From contig NZ_CP031123.2 in the NCBI RefSeq assembly GCF_002843235.3, forward strand, positions 1,860,001-1,924,000: 64,000 bases of DNA, written 5' to 3'. The translations under genes were made by a program, and so were the position numbers. The notes beneath the pieces were generated by a model. That model saw only the letters and a list, made by a program, of their open reading frames with translations, did no database searches and was not told the DNA's origin. Shown here in pieces: positions 50,814 to 63,545 of the stretch. Each line of letters starts with the position of its first letter. Within the stretch, counting starts at the first letter, position 1. This DNA is from Providencia huaxiensis. GTDB taxonomy: Bacteria > Pseudomonadota > Gammaproteobacteria > Enterobacterales > Enterobacteriaceae.

Positions 50814-51056
50814 GTGACACGTACAAAAACATTGAAATCTTGGGCTCAGGAAGAGTTTGAAGCGCCAGTGCCAAGTTATCAAACATTAATACGTTACGCA
50901 AAAAACGGCATGATATCACCCCAGCCATTTAAGGCTGGTCGTTGTTGGCGGGTCGACACAAATGCAAGATTTATTGGAATGAATAACAAACCGACAATCA
51001 AGCAAAATGACGATCCGCGATTACTGAGGATATTAGAGGATGGCTCGTCCACGTAA
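50814..51056 (+). CDS. xis: Excisionase
   Basis: The 80-residue protein starts at GTG 50814 behind GGAGG at 50801-50805. TLKSWAQEEFEAPVPSYQTLIRYAKNGMISPQPFKAGRCWRVD is a MerR-like winged helix typical of phage excisionases. It bends the attachment site and directs the integrase to excision. It overlaps int by 17 bp. Confidence 0.9.
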   Translation: MTRTKTLKSWAQEEFEAPVPSYQTLIRYAKNGMISPQPFKAGRCWRVDTNARFIGMNNKPTIKQNDDPRLLRILEDGSST

Positions 51057-52167
51057 ATACAATATCAACATACCGGGATTATCATGTTATATCGACGCCA
51101 GAACAAAGAAAGTGTACTGGCGTTATAAGCATCCTATAACTGGTAAATTCCACGGATTGGGCACGGATGAAAGTGCAGCCAAAGCAATCGCTATTGAGGC
51201 TAATTCCCGACTTGCTGAAGCAAAAATGAACCAGTTAATTAAAGCCAAGGATGAAATAAGCCGAAAGCTAAAAAAAGGAATAACAGTTCATACATGGCTA
51301 GATCAGTTTTTAAAAATACAAAAAGAACGCTTGGAATATGGCGAAATAAAACTCAATACATATAAGCAAAAAATATCGCCAGTTGAGGTTTTTCGGCAAG
51401 CGTGTGGTAACCAAATTATTTCTGAAATAGATGTTAGAGACATTGCCTCTATCGTTGATGAATACAAAGAGCGTGGGCAAACAAGAATGGCTCAAGTAGT
51501 AAGAATGGTTTTAGTCGATGTATTTAAAGAGGCTCAACATGCTGGTGAAGTTCCACCAGGATACAACCCCGCACAAGCAACAAAATTACCGATGAACAGA
51601 ATTAAGCGCCAGCGATTAGACTTTGATGAATGGCTAGTGATCTTTAATGAGGCCGAAAAAACGCAACGTTATTTGCAAAATGCAATGCTACTAGCGGTCA
51701 TAACTGGCCAGCGTTTGGGTGATATTGCGAAAATGCGATTTGACGATATTTGGGATGACCACTTACATGTTATACAGGAAAAAACAGGCTCTAAAATTGC
51801 AATCCCCCTTTCATTGCATTGTGAAAAATTAGGGTATTCATTAAGAGATGTAATTGCTCGATGTCGAGATCTAATAGTTAGCCCTTATATACTTCATTAT
51901 CACCATACGACCTCACAAGCTAAACGTGGCGGACAAGTTTCAAGTAATGCAATCACAACATTATTTCAGCGAATTAGGGATCAGACTGATTTGAAGTGGG
52001 AAGATGGAACCCCGCCAAGTTTTCATGAACAACGTTCTTTATCGGAAAGGCTATATAGAGATCAAGGCATTGATACTAAAACATTATTGGGGCATAAGAG
52101 CCAAGCAATGACCGATAAGTATCATGATGATCGAGGAAAGAATTGGCAGGTCTTATCTGTAAAATGA
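51040..52167 (+). CDS. int: Tyrosine integrase, icd-specific
   Basis: The 375-residue recombinase has an N-terminal arm-binding domain (MARPRKYNINIPGLSCYIDAR), a core-binding domain and a catalytic domain. The catalytic residues are Arg225, Lys248, His329, Arg332, His352 and Tyr361. It inserts the phage into the 3' end of icd, as do phage 21 and e14 integrases. All residues are present, so it should be active. It overlaps xis. Confidence 0.95.
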   Translation: MARPRKYNINIPGLSCYIDARTKKVYWRYKHPITGKFHGLGTDESAAKAIAIEANSRLAEAKMNQLIKAKDEISRKLKKGITVHTWLDQFLKIQKERLEYGEIKLNTYKQKISPVEVFRQACGNQIISEIDVRDIASIVDEYKERGQTRMAQVVRMVLVDVFKEAQHAGEVPPGYNPAQATKLPMNRIKRQRLDFDEWLVIFNEAEKTQRYLQNAMLLAVITGQRLGDIAKMRFDDIWDDHLHVIQEKTGSKIAIPLSLHCEKLGYSLRDVIARCRDLIVSPYILHYHHTTSQAKRGGQVSSNAITTLFQRIRDQTDLKWEDGTPPSFHEQRSLSERLYRDQGIDTKTLLGHKSQAMTDKYHDDRGKNWQVLSVK

Positions 52168-52226
52168 TATATTAATTTTTCTAAACAAAAAATTATCATT
52201 ACAATTCTTTTTTGAAGGAGTGTGTT

Positions 52227-53171
52227 ATGAAAGTAGTTTTTAATGTGGGTGGAAAAAAAGTCCCCCTTAAATCCTTGCAATATATAAGCAAAGCAAATCA
52301 ACTTGAAGTTATGCGCAATTGGTTTTTTGAAAACTTCGAAGATCCAGTTCATTCATGTCCTTATAACGGCGGTGATGGCGGTTATGCATATATTTATGGT
52401 GGGCCATATGACGCAAGAGAAGAGCTACAAGCAATGTTTGAGAGTTACGTAAAACTTGATCTTATTGAAGAATTAGTAAGCGAACTCCAAGATCAGTGCT
52501 ATGACTGGTCAGGTAACTCCAACAATATAGATGATTGGTATGATGATGACTTATACAACGCGGTAACTTCTTCTGAGGAGCCTTTTGTTAAGTTTAATGA
52601 AAATATAAACAAAATAAAATTACTCGCAGAAGCAGAACATAAAGATAAGCAAAGAGATCATTTGCTAGGTCTCTTATATACAAACATCATTACAGCTTTA
52701 GAAACTCTTTATGTTGAATTATTTATTCACTCTTTAGAAGAAAATGACTTATATATTTCTAATTTGATCGAAAAAGGTAAAACAGAATTCAAGGTGAGCA
52801 AAGAGATTCTAGCTTTGCCATTTAAAGGTGAGTCTATTGAAAAAATAAAACAAGAGCTAATCCGGTCTGTCAAAGAACATTTAATTAGCGCAAGCTGGCA
52901 TAACACAGACAAAGTAGTTGGACGCTATAAGGCTACTTTTAACATTAAAACACAAAAAGACTGGCCAATAACCGAAATTGAGGCTGCAACTCTAACCCGC
53001 AATCATTTAGTCCATCGTGGCGGTAATGATAAAGAAGGTAACCCAGTAACAATTACCGAGCAAGATTTAGAGCAATTGCTTGATCATGCAATGCAGATTG
53101 GAACTAAACTAAACGATAGTCTCATAAGTGCCCTGCAAGAACAATCCAGCATGACTGACTGGGAATTCTAG
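52227..53171 (+). CDS. HEPN-type protein, candidate abortive-infection gene
   Basis: The 314-residue protein starts at ATG 52227 behind a full AAGGAG site. The C-terminal part is helical and holds RNHLVH (Arg258, His263), the R-x4-6-H motif of HEPN ribonucleases, preceded by two long helices. The N-terminal half is rich in Gly/Asp/Tyr and has no named domain. It sits between int and attR, a classic cargo position, on its own ribosome site. A role in stopping infection by other phages through RNA cleavage is inferred. Confidence 0.68.
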   Translation: MKVVFNVGGKKVPLKSLQYISKANQLEVMRNWFFENFEDPVHSCPYNGGDGGYAYIYGGPYDAREELQAMFESYVKLDLIEELVSELQDQCYDWSGNSNNIDDWYDDDLYNAVTSSEEPFVKFNENINKIKLLAEAEHKDKQRDHLLGLLYTNIITALETLYVELFIHSLEENDLYISNLIEKGKTEFKVSKEILALPFKGESIEKIKQELIRSVKEHLISASWHNTDKVVGRYKATFNIKTQKDWPITEIEAATLTRNHLVHRGGNDKEGNPVTITEQDLEQLLDHAMQIGTKLNDSLISALQEQSSMTDWEF

Positions 53172-53230
53172 ATAAGAATGTGAAGAATATATAGCCCAAT
53201 CCATACCAAGTTTTAATATATTTTTAGCAC

Positions 53231-53268
53231 GTTTTGCAGAAGAGTTTTGCAGGAGTTTTGCAGAAGAA
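53231..53268 (+). repeat. Triple direct repeat, probable integrase arm sites
   Basis: GTTTTGCAG(A/G)AG occurs at 53231, 53244 and 53255, at 13- and 11-bp steps, between the cargo gene and the attachment core. Copies at 11333 and in the relic at 10248-10273 support arm-type integrase binding. Confidence 0.72.
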
Positions 53269-53280
53269 TTTTTCTAGGCA

Positions 53281-53312
53281 AAATAAAACGGGAGTTTTTA
53301 GGCTCCCGTTAT
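53281..53312 (-). terminator. icd terminator
   Basis: AACGGGAG (53287-53294) and CTCCCGTT (53303-53310) pair perfectly; on the minus strand the T-rich TTTTATTTT follows. The same hairpin, mutated, lies in the attL copy. This terminator is phage-supplied. Confidence 0.85.
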
Positions 53313-53500
53313 TAATCACACCACGTAATAAATTACATGTGTTTAATGATTGCGTCACCGAATTCGCTACATTTCAGTAATTTAGCGCCTTCTAATTGGC
53401 GTTCGAAGTCATAGGTTACCGTCTTAGCTTCGATTGCGCCTTCCATACCTTTAACGATTAGGTCAGCCGCTTCAGTCCAGCCCATATGGCGTAGCATCAT
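53311..53500 (-). other. attR side: phage-supplied 3' end of icd
   Basis: The region equals 11025-11216 with six substitutions before the match ends. Because the integrase lies on this side, the terminal part of icd here came with the phage and restores the reading frame. Confidence 0.85.
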
Positions 53501-54586
53501 CTCAGCAGAGAGAATGATAGAGCCTGGGTTTACCTTGTCTTGGCCCGCATATTTTGGTGCAGTACCGTGCGTTGCTTCGAATAATGCACACTCAGAACCA
53601 ATATTCGCACCTGGAGCAATACCGATACCACCAACTTGTGCTGCTAATGCATCAGAAATGTAGTCACCATTTAGGTTCATACACGCGATAACATCGTATT
53701 CAGCTGGGCGCAGCAGGATTTGTTGTAAGAAAGCATCTGCAATAACATCTTTAACAATGATATCTTTGCCTGTTTTAGGGTTTTTAATTTTAACCCATGG
53801 GCCGCCATCTAATAATTCACCACCGAATTCCTCTTGTGCTAATTGGTATCCCCAATCTTTAAATGCACCTTCAGTGAATTTCATAATGTTACCTTTATGA
53901 ACTAAAGTCACTGAATCACGGCCGTTATCAATAGCATATTCAATAGCTGCACGAACTAAACGCTTTGTACCTTCTTCAGAACAAGGCTTAATACCAATAC
54001 CACAATCTTGTGGGAAACGGATTTTAGTCACACCCATTTCATCTTTCAGGAATTTAATAACTTTGTCTGCTTCTGCACTACCCGCTTTCCACTCAATACC
54101 TGCATAGATATCTTCAGAGTTTTCACGGAAAATAACCATATCCGTCAATTCAGGTTGTTTAACTGGGCTTGGAGTGCCTTTGTAGTAGCGAACAGGACGT
54201 AAACAGATATACAGGTCAAGTTGTTGACGTAGTGCAACGTTCAGGGAACGAATACCACCACCAACAGGAGTTGTTAAAGGACCTTTAATTGAAACACGGT
54301 AATCACGGATTAAATCGAGGGTTTCTTCTGGTAACCAAACATCTTTACCATAAATTTGTGTAGATTTTTCACCGGTGTAAACTTCCATCCAAGAAATTTT
54401 GCGCTCACCGTTGTAGGCTTTTTTAACTGCCGCATCAACCACTTTTAACATTGCTGGTGTAACATCGATACCAATGCCGTCACCTTCGATATAAGGGATA
54501 ATTGGGTTGTTCGGAACGTTTAGTTTGCCTTTTGCATCAATGGTAATTTTAGCGCCTTCTGCCGGAACTACTACTTTGCTTTCCAT
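53333..54586 (-). CDS. icd: Isocitrate dehydrogenase (NADP)
   Basis: The 417-residue enzyme of the citric acid cycle converts isocitrate to 2-oxoglutarate with NADP. It is almost colinear with E. coli Icd (416 residues). [10 protein letters not shown] contains Ser114, equivalent to Ser113, the AceK phosphorylation site; [15 protein letters not shown] and [13 protein letters not shown] form the metal and cofactor region. The last 50-60 codons were replaced by phage DNA on integration, mostly with silent changes, so function should be kept. Confidence 0.97.
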   Translation of the reverse strand: MESKVVVPAEGAKITIDAKGKLNVPNNPIIPYIEGDGIGIDVTPAMLKVVDAAVKKAYNGERKISWMEVYTGEKSTQIYGKDVWLPEETLDLIRDYRVSIKGPLTTPVGGGIRSLNVALRQQLDLYICLRPVRYYKGTPSPVKQPELTDMVIFRENSEDIYAGIEWKAGSAEADKVIKFLKDEMGVTKIRFPQDCGIGIKPCSEEGTKRLVRAAIEYAIDNGRDSVTLVHKGNIMKFTEGAFKDWGYQLAQEEFGGELLDGGPWVKIKNPKTGKDIIVKDVIADAFLQQILLRPAEYDVIACMNLNGDYISDALAAQVGGIGIAPGANIGSECALFEATHGTAPKYAGQDKVNPGSIILSAEMMLRHMGWTEAADLIVKGMEGAIEAKTVTYDFERQLEGAKLLKCSEFGDAIIKHM

Positions 54587-55113
54587 TAACCTCTCCTTTC
54601 ACTTGCGTATTTTGCTTGTTAATTTTTTGTAAGAGACGTGTCAATACTACTTCAATCTGCGTCGAACGCCAATGATTACTCATCTAAGCTTCAATGCCGA
54701 TCGCATTTAACGTACTGTTTTATCTTGTAAGTTAATCGAATAACTCTTTATAAACACTTTTAAATCAATAAATTAATTTAAGTATTCTATTATTGAAAAT
54801 AAATCAAACCGCGATGAAAAGTTGTCAAAGACTCATTTGAGCGAGTGACTTGATTTTGATTAAAGTACTTCCCTACAAAAAATAATATTAGCAAGTTAAC
54901 TCAAATTAAAAATACGTTTTGCTCACACTATCACCATCCAAATAAACTCATATGTACTTATTTTTAAATAGAAAATTGTTTTTATTGATTTAAATGTTTT
55001 TAAAGTTGTTAATTAAATATTACATCGCCATGAAAAAATACCTCCTAGGATCCAACCGTTAAATCTCCTACACTAGATGCGGTAAATAACCACAAATTAT
55101 AAATTCTTATTGA
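54587..55113. other. Divergent promoter region of icd and rluE
   Basis: These 527 bp are very AT-rich and contain no credible gene. They must hold the icd promoter (minus strand) and the rluE promoter (plus strand). I could not assign either with certainty. Confidence 0.5.
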
Positions 55114-55770
55114 ATGGCCATGAACAGACCGAACACGAAATCCGTTTCGAAGAAAAACCGCTACTCACCGAGGCCTACCGCTTTAAAACATAAAGCTAAA
55201 CGGGTTTCGGTTAGTTCGCAAACATCAACTAAAATCATTTTATTTAACAAACCCTTTGATGTTTTACCTCAATTTACTGATGAACAAGGCCGCGATACAT
55301 TAAAAAAATATATTCCAATCACCGATGTATACGCAGCAGGACGCCTTGATAGGGACAGTGAGGGGCTTTTAATTTTAACCAATGATGGAAAGCTACAGGC
55401 GCGTTTAACACAACCACAGAAAAAAACAGGGAAAATATACTATGCTCAAGTAGAAGGGCTCCCTGATGACGAGGCGCTGCTAAAATTTCGGCAAGGGCTG
55501 GTGTTAAATGATGGTCCAACGCTCCCCGCAGGCATCGAGTTAGTTGGCGAACCAGAATGGTTATGGCCAAGAAACCCACCTATACGGGAACGCAAAAATA
55601 TCCCGACCAGTTGGTTAAAAATCACCTTATATGAAGGACGTAATCGGCAAGTCCGTCGTATGACGGCAAATATAGGTTTTCCAACACTTAGGCTAATTCG
55701 CTATCAAATTGGTGAATTTAATTTGGGAAATCTTTCAGTTGGCGAATGGAAGGAGGTAACTGTTGTTTAA
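55114..55770 (+). CDS. rluE: 23S rRNA pseudouridine(2457) synthase
   Basis: The 218-residue RsuA/RluB/E/F-type synthase has the catalytic loop GRLDRDSEG (Asp79) and the [18 protein letters not shown] and [10 protein letters not shown] segments. A basic leader of about 35 residues precedes the core. In E. coli RluE modifies U2457 of 23S rRNA. It heads the unit rluE-nudJ, with an 8-bp overlap into nudJ. Confidence 0.92.
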   Translation: MAMNRPNTKSVSKKNRYSPRPTALKHKAKRVSVSSQTSTKIILFNKPFDVLPQFTDEQGRDTLKKYIPITDVYAAGRLDRDSEGLLILTNDGKLQARLTQPQKKTGKIYYAQVEGLPDDEALLKFRQGLVLNDGPTLPAGIELVGEPEWLWPRNPPIRERKNIPTSWLKITLYEGRNRQVRRMTANIGFPTLRLIRYQIGEFNLGNLSVGEWKEVTVV

Positions 55771-56212
55771 ACCTAATGTGACTGTAGCAACTGTCGTGCA
55801 TGCTCAAGGCAAGTTTTTAGTCGTGGAAGAGTGGATAAATAACAAACCCACGTGGAATCAACCTGCTGGGCATTTAGAAGCGAATGAGACTATTTTGCAG
55901 GCCGCTGAACGTGAGCTGCTGGAAGAAACTGGAATAAAAGCCACACCAACGCAATTAATTAAAATTCATCAATGGATTGCCCCAGATAAAACCCAGTTTA
56001 TCCGCTTTTTATTCGCCGTAGAACTTGGTTCCCTTTGTGAAACACAACCACAAGACAGTGATATTAGCGAATGCCACTGGCTAACGGCCGAAGAAATTTT
56101 ACATAGCAGCTGCTTACGCTCGCCATTAGTTGCTGAAAGTTTGCGCTGTTTTCTCACAGGAAAGCATTATCCTTTAGATATCTTAACGGCTTACGGTGAT
56201 CATTACCTTTAA
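55763..56212 (+). CDS. nudJ: Nudix phosphatase NudJ
   Basis: The 149-residue Nudix hydrolase carries the box [20 protein letters not shown] (residues 36-55 of G-x5-E-x7-RE-x2-EE-x-G). The start is TTG at 55763 behind AAGGAGG; the resulting MFKPNVTVA matches E. coli NudJ, whose enzyme also hydrolyses thiamine (pyrimidine) pyrophosphates. The rare start and overlap with rluE suggest translational coupling. Confidence 0.93.
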   Translation: MFKPNVTVATVVHAQGKFLVVEEWINNKPTWNQPAGHLEANETILQAAERELLEETGIKATPTQLIKIHQWIAPDKTQFIRFLFAVELGSLCETQPQDSDISECHWLTAEEILHSSCLRSPLVAESLRCFLTGKHYPLDILTAYGDHYL

Positions 56213-56225
56213 GCCCTTAACTTCT

Positions 56226-56248
56226 GCTTGGTGAAATCTTCACCAAGC
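56226..56248 (+). repeat. Strong hairpin between nudJ and mnmA
   Basis: GCTTGGTGAA (56226-56235) and TTCACCAAGC (56239-56248) are exact complements around ATC. No T-run follows, so it is not a standard terminator; it may stabilise the nudJ transcript end. Confidence 0.6.
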
Positions 56249-56333
56249 AATAATATTCCCCTCTAACTCTGGTGTAATGCGGGAACAACATGCTAAAGTA
56301 TGGGGCTTGATTTTTCCGCAGTGAGATATTTCC

Positions 56334-57455
56334 ATGTCAAATAATAGTACCATGTCAGATAACAGCCAAAAAAAAGTCATCGTCGGGATGTCCGGTGGTG
56401 TTGACTCCTCTGTATCCGCTTACTTGCTACAGCAACAAGGGTATCAGGTTGCTGGTCTGTTTATGAAGAACTGGGAAGAAGATGACGACACAGAATATTG
56501 CTCGGCTGCGGCTGATCTTGCTGATGCGCAAGCCGTGTGTGACAAACTGGGTATTGAACTTCATACCATTAATTTCGCTGCTGAGTACTGGGACAATGTT
56601 TTCGAACATTTTTTAACTGAATATAAAGCAGGTCGCACACCAAACCCAGATATCCTCTGCAACAAAGAAATCAAGTTTAAAGCTTTCTTAGAGTTTGCTG
56701 CTGAAGACTTAGGCGCAGATTACATCGCCACTGGTCACTATGTTCGCCGCCGCGATGTTGACGGAAAAAGCCAGTTATTACGCGGTTTAGATGGCAATAA
56801 AGACCAAAGCTATTTTTTATATACATTAAGCCATGAACAAGTTGCTAAAAGTCTGTTCCCTGTTGGCGAACTGGAAAAACCTGAAGTTCGTCGCATCGCT
56901 GAAGAAATTGGCCTGATTACAGCGAAGAAAAAAGATTCAACTGGCATCTGTTTTATTGGCGAGCGTAAATTTCGCGACTTTTTAGGCCGCTACTTACCCG
57001 CTCAACCCGGCCCTATTGTGACTGTCGATGGCGAAACCATTGGCCAACATGAAGGTTTGATGTACCACACTTTAGGTCAACGTAAAGGTTTAGGTATCGG
57101 CGGTACAAAAGAGGGGTCTGAAGAACCTTGGTATGTTGTCGATAAAGACGTTGAAAACAATATTCTTATCGTTGCGCAAGGCCATGAACACCCTCGTTTA
57201 ATGTCTGTTGGGTTAATTGCCCAGCAGTTACATTGGGTTGACCGAAAAACAATGACTGAGCCGCTACGTTGCGTTGTAAAAACACGTTATCGCCAAGCGG
57301 ATATTCCTTGTACTATTACCCCACTGAGTGATGAACGCATTGAAGTCGCTTTTGATTACCCAGTTGCGGCTGTCACTCCAGGTCAATCTGCTGTATTTTA
57401 TATCGATGAAGTTTGTCTCGGTGGCGGTATTATTGAAGCCCGTATTCAGGAGTAA
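56334..57455 (+). CDS. mnmA: tRNA 2-thiouridylase MnmA
   Basis: The 373-residue enzyme thiolates U34 of tRNA-Lys, -Glu and -Gln. The PP-loop SGGVDSS (residues 20-26) binds ATP, and the catalytic pair is Cys109 (DILCNKE) and Cys206 (GICFIGE). It is nearly identical to E. coli MnmA except at the extreme N terminus; a second in-frame ATG at 56352 would give 367 residues. It is followed after 2 bp by hflD. Confidence 0.97.
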   Translation: MSNNSTMSDNSQKKVIVGMSGGVDSSVSAYLLQQQGYQVAGLFMKNWEEDDDTEYCSAAADLADAQAVCDKLGIELHTINFAAEYWDNVFEHFLTEYKAGRTPNPDILCNKEIKFKAFLEFAAEDLGADYIATGHYVRRRDVDGKSQLLRGLDGNKDQSYFLYTLSHEQVAKSLFPVGELEKPEVRRIAEEIGLITAKKKDSTGICFIGERKFRDFLGRYLPAQPGPIVTVDGETIGQHEGLMYHTLGQRKGLGIGGTKEGSEEPWYVVDKDVENNILIVAQGHEHPRLMSVGLIAQQLHWVDRKTMTEPLRCVVKTRYRQADIPCTITPLSDERIEVAFDYPVAAVTPGQSAVFYIDEVCLGGGIIEARIQE

Positions 57456-57457
57456 AT

Positions 57458-59472
<2,015 letters not shown>

Positions 59473-59489
59473 CCTCGATAGTGTCAAAT

Positions 59490-59516
59490 TGGGCGGCTTC
59501 TAAGTCGCCTTTTTTA
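59490..59516 (+). terminator. purB terminator
   Basis: GGCGGCT and AGTCGCC pair (one G-T) around TCTA, followed by six T. Confidence 0.85.
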
Positions 59517-59712
59517 ATTACCATTCTGAATTCCCCGTTCTATCCCTCATGCTAAATTATCTAGAGATAAATATAGATAAACTATTTTTTAGGTTCGTTT
59601 GATTTATATTTACTTAATCCCTTGTCGTTCTTCAGAACTCTTTTTACCATAGCGTATCTAGTGCTACTATCTGATAAATTGTAGCTATCTCTTTTCAATA
59701 TGAGGGTTTCCG

Positions 59713-60387
59713 ATGCGTATTCTTATTGTCGAAGATAATGCATTACTTCGTCACCATTTAACCGTACAGCTTAAAGAGCTTGGTCATCAGGTTGACTCCG
59801 CTGAAGATGCAAAAGAAGCTGACTACTTTTTACACGAAAGTTGCCCAGATATCGCAGTAGTTGATTTGGGCTTACCTGATGAAGACGGGCTTTCCATGAT
59901 AAAACGCTGGCGTGGCGAGCACGTCAATATTCCACTTTTAGTACTGACGGCTCGGGAAAGTTGGCAAGAAAAAGTACAAGCGCTAAACAGTGGTGCAGAT
60001 GACTACGTGACAAAACCTTTCCAACTAGAAGAGCTGGTCGCCCGTATGCAAGCTTTAATGCGCAGAAATAGCGGTCTCGCGTCACAAGTACTCGAATTAG
60101 GCAATTTCGTTATTGACCTCTCACGTAAAGAATTTACAGTTAACGGTGAAACCGCCAAATTAACTGCTTTTGAGTACACCATCATTGAAACACTGCTTCG
60201 CAACAATGGGAAAGTGGTTAGCAAAGACTCGTTAATGCGCCAGCTTTATCCAGATGCCGAACTTAGAGAAAGTCATACTATCGATGTTTTAATGGGCCGA
60301 TTACGCAAAAAAATTCAACAATTCCATAGTGATGATGTGATTGTCACTGTACGTGGCCAAGGCTATCGTTTTGATGTGAATGGCTAA
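59713..60387 (+). CDS. phoP: Response regulator PhoP
   Basis: The 224-residue OmpR-type regulator has a receiver domain with phospho-acceptor Asp51 and Lys101, and a winged-helix domain ([31 protein letters not shown]). It controls Mg2+, acid and antimicrobial-peptide responses with PhoQ. Its stop lies inside the phoQ start region (8-bp overlap). A direct repeat AGATAA at 59565 and 59575 lies upstream but does not fit the PhoP box well. Confidence 0.96.
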   Translation: MRILIVEDNALLRHHLTVQLKELGHQVDSAEDAKEADYFLHESCPDIAVVDLGLPDEDGLSMIKRWRGEHVNIPLLVLTARESWQEKVQALNSGADDYVTKPFQLEELVARMQALMRRNSGLASQVLELGNFVIDLSRKEFTVNGETAKLTAFEYTIIETLLRNNGKVVSKDSLMRQLYPDAELRESHTIDVLMGRLRKKIQQFHSDDVIVTVRGQGYRFDVNG

Positions 60388-61846
60388 TATGAAGCTACGT
60401 AAATTTAAGTTCAAGCCCCTTTCGCTACGAGCGCGTTTTCTCTGTGCAACATCAGCCGTGATCTTGGCGCTCTCTTTGTCTTACGGTATCGTAGCAATTT
60501 TGGGGTATCTAATTAGTTTCGATAAAACAACTTACACCCTATTACGTAGCCAAAGTAACTTAATTTACAGCCTAGCCCAATGGCAAAATAATAAAATTGA
60601 TATTCGTGTTCCACCAAATTTCACGTTAAATAACCCTACTTTGGTTATTATTTATGATGAACAAGGTCTCGTATTGTGGCGCCAACGGGATGTACCTAGC
60701 GTTGAACGGCTGATCCGTAATGATTGGCTAAAAAAAGAGGGCTTATATGAAATTGATACGGACATTCGTGAAACTCGCCAACTCCTAGACGACAACCCCG
60801 AGTTCAACACAAAATTAGACGACATGGGTAATGACGACGAACCGCTTACTCACTCCGTGTCCGTTAACCAATATGCAGCAAGCGAAAACCTGCCGCCTCT
60901 CACCATTGTCGTTGTTGACACCCTACCACAAGACTTACAAAATACCGGGTTAGTTTGGGAGTGGTTTGGTTACGTTTTACTGGCTAACTTAATTTTAGTC
61001 ATCCCTTTATTATGGTTGGCCGCTTATTGGAGCCTACGGCCAATTAAATCATTAGTATCACAACTCAGTAGCCTAGAAAAAGGTGAACGGGATGCACTGG
61101 ACGAGAACCCACCGTATGAGCTTCGCGGCCTAGTACGCAACCTTAATATTTTGTTAACGAATGAACGAAAGCGCTACAGTAAATATCGCACCACACTTTC
61201 TGATTTAACACACAGTTTAAAAACGCCGTTAGCTGTTTTACAGTCGACATTACGCCTGCTTCGCTCAGGCAAACAAATGAATATTGAACAAGCTGAGCCT
61301 ATCATGCTTGAACAAATTGGCCGTATTTCTCAGCAGGTTGGTTATTATTTACACCGTGCGTCAACGCAGGGTGATGAAAACATGATGCTACGTGAAATTT
61401 CATCTGTTCCATCAATATTAGACAGCCTTGCAAGTGCCCTACATAAAGTTTACCAGCACAAAGGGGTTTCTATTACGGTTAATGTTTCTCCTGAAATAAC
61501 CTGGCTAGGTCAGCCTAATGACTTCATGGAAGTAATGGGCAATATTATGGAAAATGCGTGTAAATATTGCCTTGAATTTGTCGAGGTTAGCGCTATTACG
61601 GGAGCTGATAGCTTAACATTAATTGTTGATGATGATGGTCCTGGAGTACCTGAAAGCAAACGTAGCTTAATTTTTGTTCGAGGGCAACGTGCAGATACGC
61701 TTCGTCCAGGCCAAGGTTTAGGCTTATCCATTGCCGTGGATATTATCGACCAATATGACGGGGAGATCACAATTAGTGACAGCCCTCTTGGCGGTGCTCG
61801 TTTATCCGTCACATTTAGGCAGCAATCTATGATTGAAGATAGTTAA
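60380..61846 (+). CDS. phoQ: Sensor kinase PhoQ
   Basis: The 488-residue sensor has two membrane helices (about 22-44 and 197-217) around a periplasmic domain. That domain's acidic cluster ([11 protein letters not shown]) corresponds to the Mg2+/peptide-sensing patch of E. coli PhoQ. His278 in [12 protein letters not shown] is the phosphorylated residue, and NIMENACKY and DDDGPGVP form the ATP-binding boxes. The start at 60380 overlaps phoP; ATG 60389 is an alternative. Confidence 0.96.
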   Translation: MANMKLRKFKFKPLSLRARFLCATSAVILALSLSYGIVAILGYLISFDKTTYTLLRSQSNLIYSLAQWQNNKIDIRVPPNFTLNNPTLVIIYDEQGLVLWRQRDVPSVERLIRNDWLKKEGLYEIDTDIRETRQLLDDNPEFNTKLDDMGNDDEPLTHSVSVNQYAASENLPPLTIVVVDTLPQDLQNTGLVWEWFGYVLLANLILVIPLLWLAAYWSLRPIKSLVSQLSSLEKGERDALDENPPYELRGLVRNLNILLTNERKRYSKYRTTLSDLTHSLKTPLAVLQSTLRLLRSGKQMNIEQAEPIMLEQIGRISQQVGYYLHRASTQGDENMMLREISSVPSILDSLASALHKVYQHKGVSITVNVSPEITWLGQPNDFMEVMGNIMENACKYCLEFVEVSAITGADSLTLIVDDDGPGVPESKRSLIFVRGQRADTLRPGQGLGLSIAVDIIDQYDGEITISDSPLGGARLSVTFRQQSMIEDS

Positions 61847-61943
61847 TCTGTGATATGTGTCCGTTTGCCCCCTATTTTACAAACCATTTCCGGTATACTA
61901 TTTGTGAAGTGTTTTATGAAAAGTCGTTTAGGGTGGCTAACTT

Positions 61944-61962
61944 GTTTATGCCCAAGATAAAC
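61944..61962. repeat. Inverted repeat upstream of roxA
   Basis: GTTTAT (61944-61949) and ATAAAC (61957-61962) are exact complements around 7 bp, about 130 bp before roxA. GTTTA half-sites recall PhoP boxes, but those are direct, not inverted, repeats. Confidence 0.35.
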
Positions 61963-62092
61963 CGTCACCCCATGTTTCTCATAAAGTTTATTTAGCATCA
62001 TACCAGTGTATATAGGTCATTTTTCAGTATTAAGGCCGGGTATATTGCAATAAACAGATTAGCAATATTTAGCAGCTCCAAGGGACAATAAG

Positions 62093-63217
62093 ATGGATTA
62101 CAAACTAAATCTCGACTGGCAAAGTTTTCTCGACAGTCACTGGCAAAAGCGCCCATTGCTTATTAAAAAAGGGTTTGCGAATTTTATTGATCCTATCTCA
62201 CCTGACGAACTTGCCGGTTTGGCAATGGAAGATGAGGTTGATAGCCGTTTGGTTAGCCATAAAGAAGGAATTTGGCAAGTTGGTCATGGCCCATTTGAAA
62301 ACTATGAGCACCTCGGTGAAGAAAATTGGTCTATTTTAGTTCAGGCTGTTGACCATTGGCATCACCCAAGCTCTGCGTTGATGAAACCATTCCGTGTGCT
62401 TTCAGACTGGCGAATGGACGATTTAATGATCTCCTACTCGGTTCCCGGTGGTGGTGTAGGCCCTCACTTAGACCAATACGATGTGTTTATTATTCAAGGT
62501 GAAGGCCGCCGACATTGGCGAGTGGGCGAAAAAATCCCAATGAAACAACACTGCCCACATCCTGACTTACTGCAAGTGCAACCCTTTGATGCCATCATTG
62601 ATGAAGAGATGGAACCTGGCGATATTCTCTATATCCCACCAGGGTTTCCACATGAAGGCTACGCCATTGAACCTTCATTAAATTACTCAGTTGGCTTTCG
62701 TGCACCAAATACTCGTGAATTAATCAGTAGCTTTGCTGACCACTTAATCTCTAACGATTTAGGTAGTTACCGTTATAGTGACCCCGATTTATCATTTCGT
62801 GATAACCCCGCAGAGATCTTGCAAGGTGAACAAATTAAGCTGCGTGAGATGATGGGATCACTCATTAATGACCCTGAACTATTTCGTAAATGGCTAGGTG
62901 AGTTTATCTCACAATCACGCCATGAATTAGACATTGCGCCACCTGAGCCGCCTTATGAGCAAGAAGAAATCTATGATTTACTTAAAACTCAGCAAGAAAC
63001 CTTATACAAATTAAATGGTCTTAGGGCATTGCGTGTTGGCGACCAATTTTTTGTGAATGGAGAATGCTTAGAAACTGAGTGTTATGAAGCCGCTGATAGC
63101 TTATGTCGCTATGATGCTGTTAATAGCCAACTTTTAGCTGATGCCATTGATGACGTTAATTTTATCGCACTGCTTACCGCACTCGTCAATAATGGTTACT
63201 GGTATTTTGATGATTAA
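62093..63217 (+). CDS. roxA: Ribosomal protein L16 arginine hydroxylase RoxA
   Basis: The 374-residue JmjC/cupin oxygenase hydroxylates an arginine of ribosomal protein uL16 using Fe(II), O2 and 2-oxoglutarate. The metal ligands His125, Asp127 (GPHLDQYD) and His187 (PGFPHEGY) are at the same positions as in E. coli RoxA (YcfD). A C-terminal winged-helix-like domain is complete. CAAGGGA precedes the ATG. It also follows phoPQ in E. coli. Confidence 0.95.
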   Translation: MDYKLNLDWQSFLDSHWQKRPLLIKKGFANFIDPISPDELAGLAMEDEVDSRLVSHKEGIWQVGHGPFENYEHLGEENWSILVQAVDHWHHPSSALMKPFRVLSDWRMDDLMISYSVPGGGVGPHLDQYDVFIIQGEGRRHWRVGEKIPMKQHCPHPDLLQVQPFDAIIDEEMEPGDILYIPPGFPHEGYAIEPSLNYSVGFRAPNTRELISSFADHLISNDLGSYRYSDPDLSFRDNPAEILQGEQIKLREMMGSLINDPELFRKWLGEFISQSRHELDIAPPEPPYEQEEIYDLLKTQQETLYKLNGLRALRVGDQFFVNGECLETECYEAADSLCRYDAVNSQLLADAIDDVNFIALLTALVNNGYWYFDD

Positions 63218-63545
63218 TCGGTACCTATAATATTAAATTTGTATTTTATGAAAGGCTCATTAAATATGGGCCTTTTCTTCAAAATAATCTTATTAGTATT
63301 ATATAACATCTCTCTCCTACCCATTAATAAAAACCGCTGACTGTAATTAAAATACCTTTATTAATAACTAAATTATTTATTTTAATATGTATTTCATTCC
63401 CCGTTCATATACTCCCATTATGAGTCTTACTTACCCATAAGCACGCAAAGATAAAGGACTTTATTTGATTCGATTCTAAACTCTTTTACTTCAATATCGC
63501 CAATTTTACACAGCATTAATTGCTTCTTTTAAAGATGATAACAAC
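63218..63545. other. Intergenic region between roxA and the exporter gene
   Basis: AAAGGC (63251-63256) and GCCTTT (63270-63275) followed by T form the probable roxA terminator. The rest is AT-rich leader of the LysE-family gene, with no further gene visible. Confidence 0.55.

Larger units (their letters stand above)
11217..53330. mobile_element. Lambdoid prophage integrated in the 3' end of icd
   Basis: The element of about 42 kb is bounded by the two icd 3' copies. It carries integrase and excisionase next to attR, divergent repressor/cro, replication, Q, lysis, cos, head and lambda-type tail genes, in lambda order. Integration into icd with phage DNA supplying a new gene end is the strategy known from phage 21 and e14. 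Every essential module is present. The only clear lesion is the frameshift in the tail-fibre gene. Confidence 0.95.

Noticed and set aside
59565..59580. Direct repeat AGATAA upstream of phoP as a PhoP box
   Set aside because: The half-sites do not match the GGTTTA/TGTTTA direct repeat with 11-bp period; kept only as a remark in the phoP entry.
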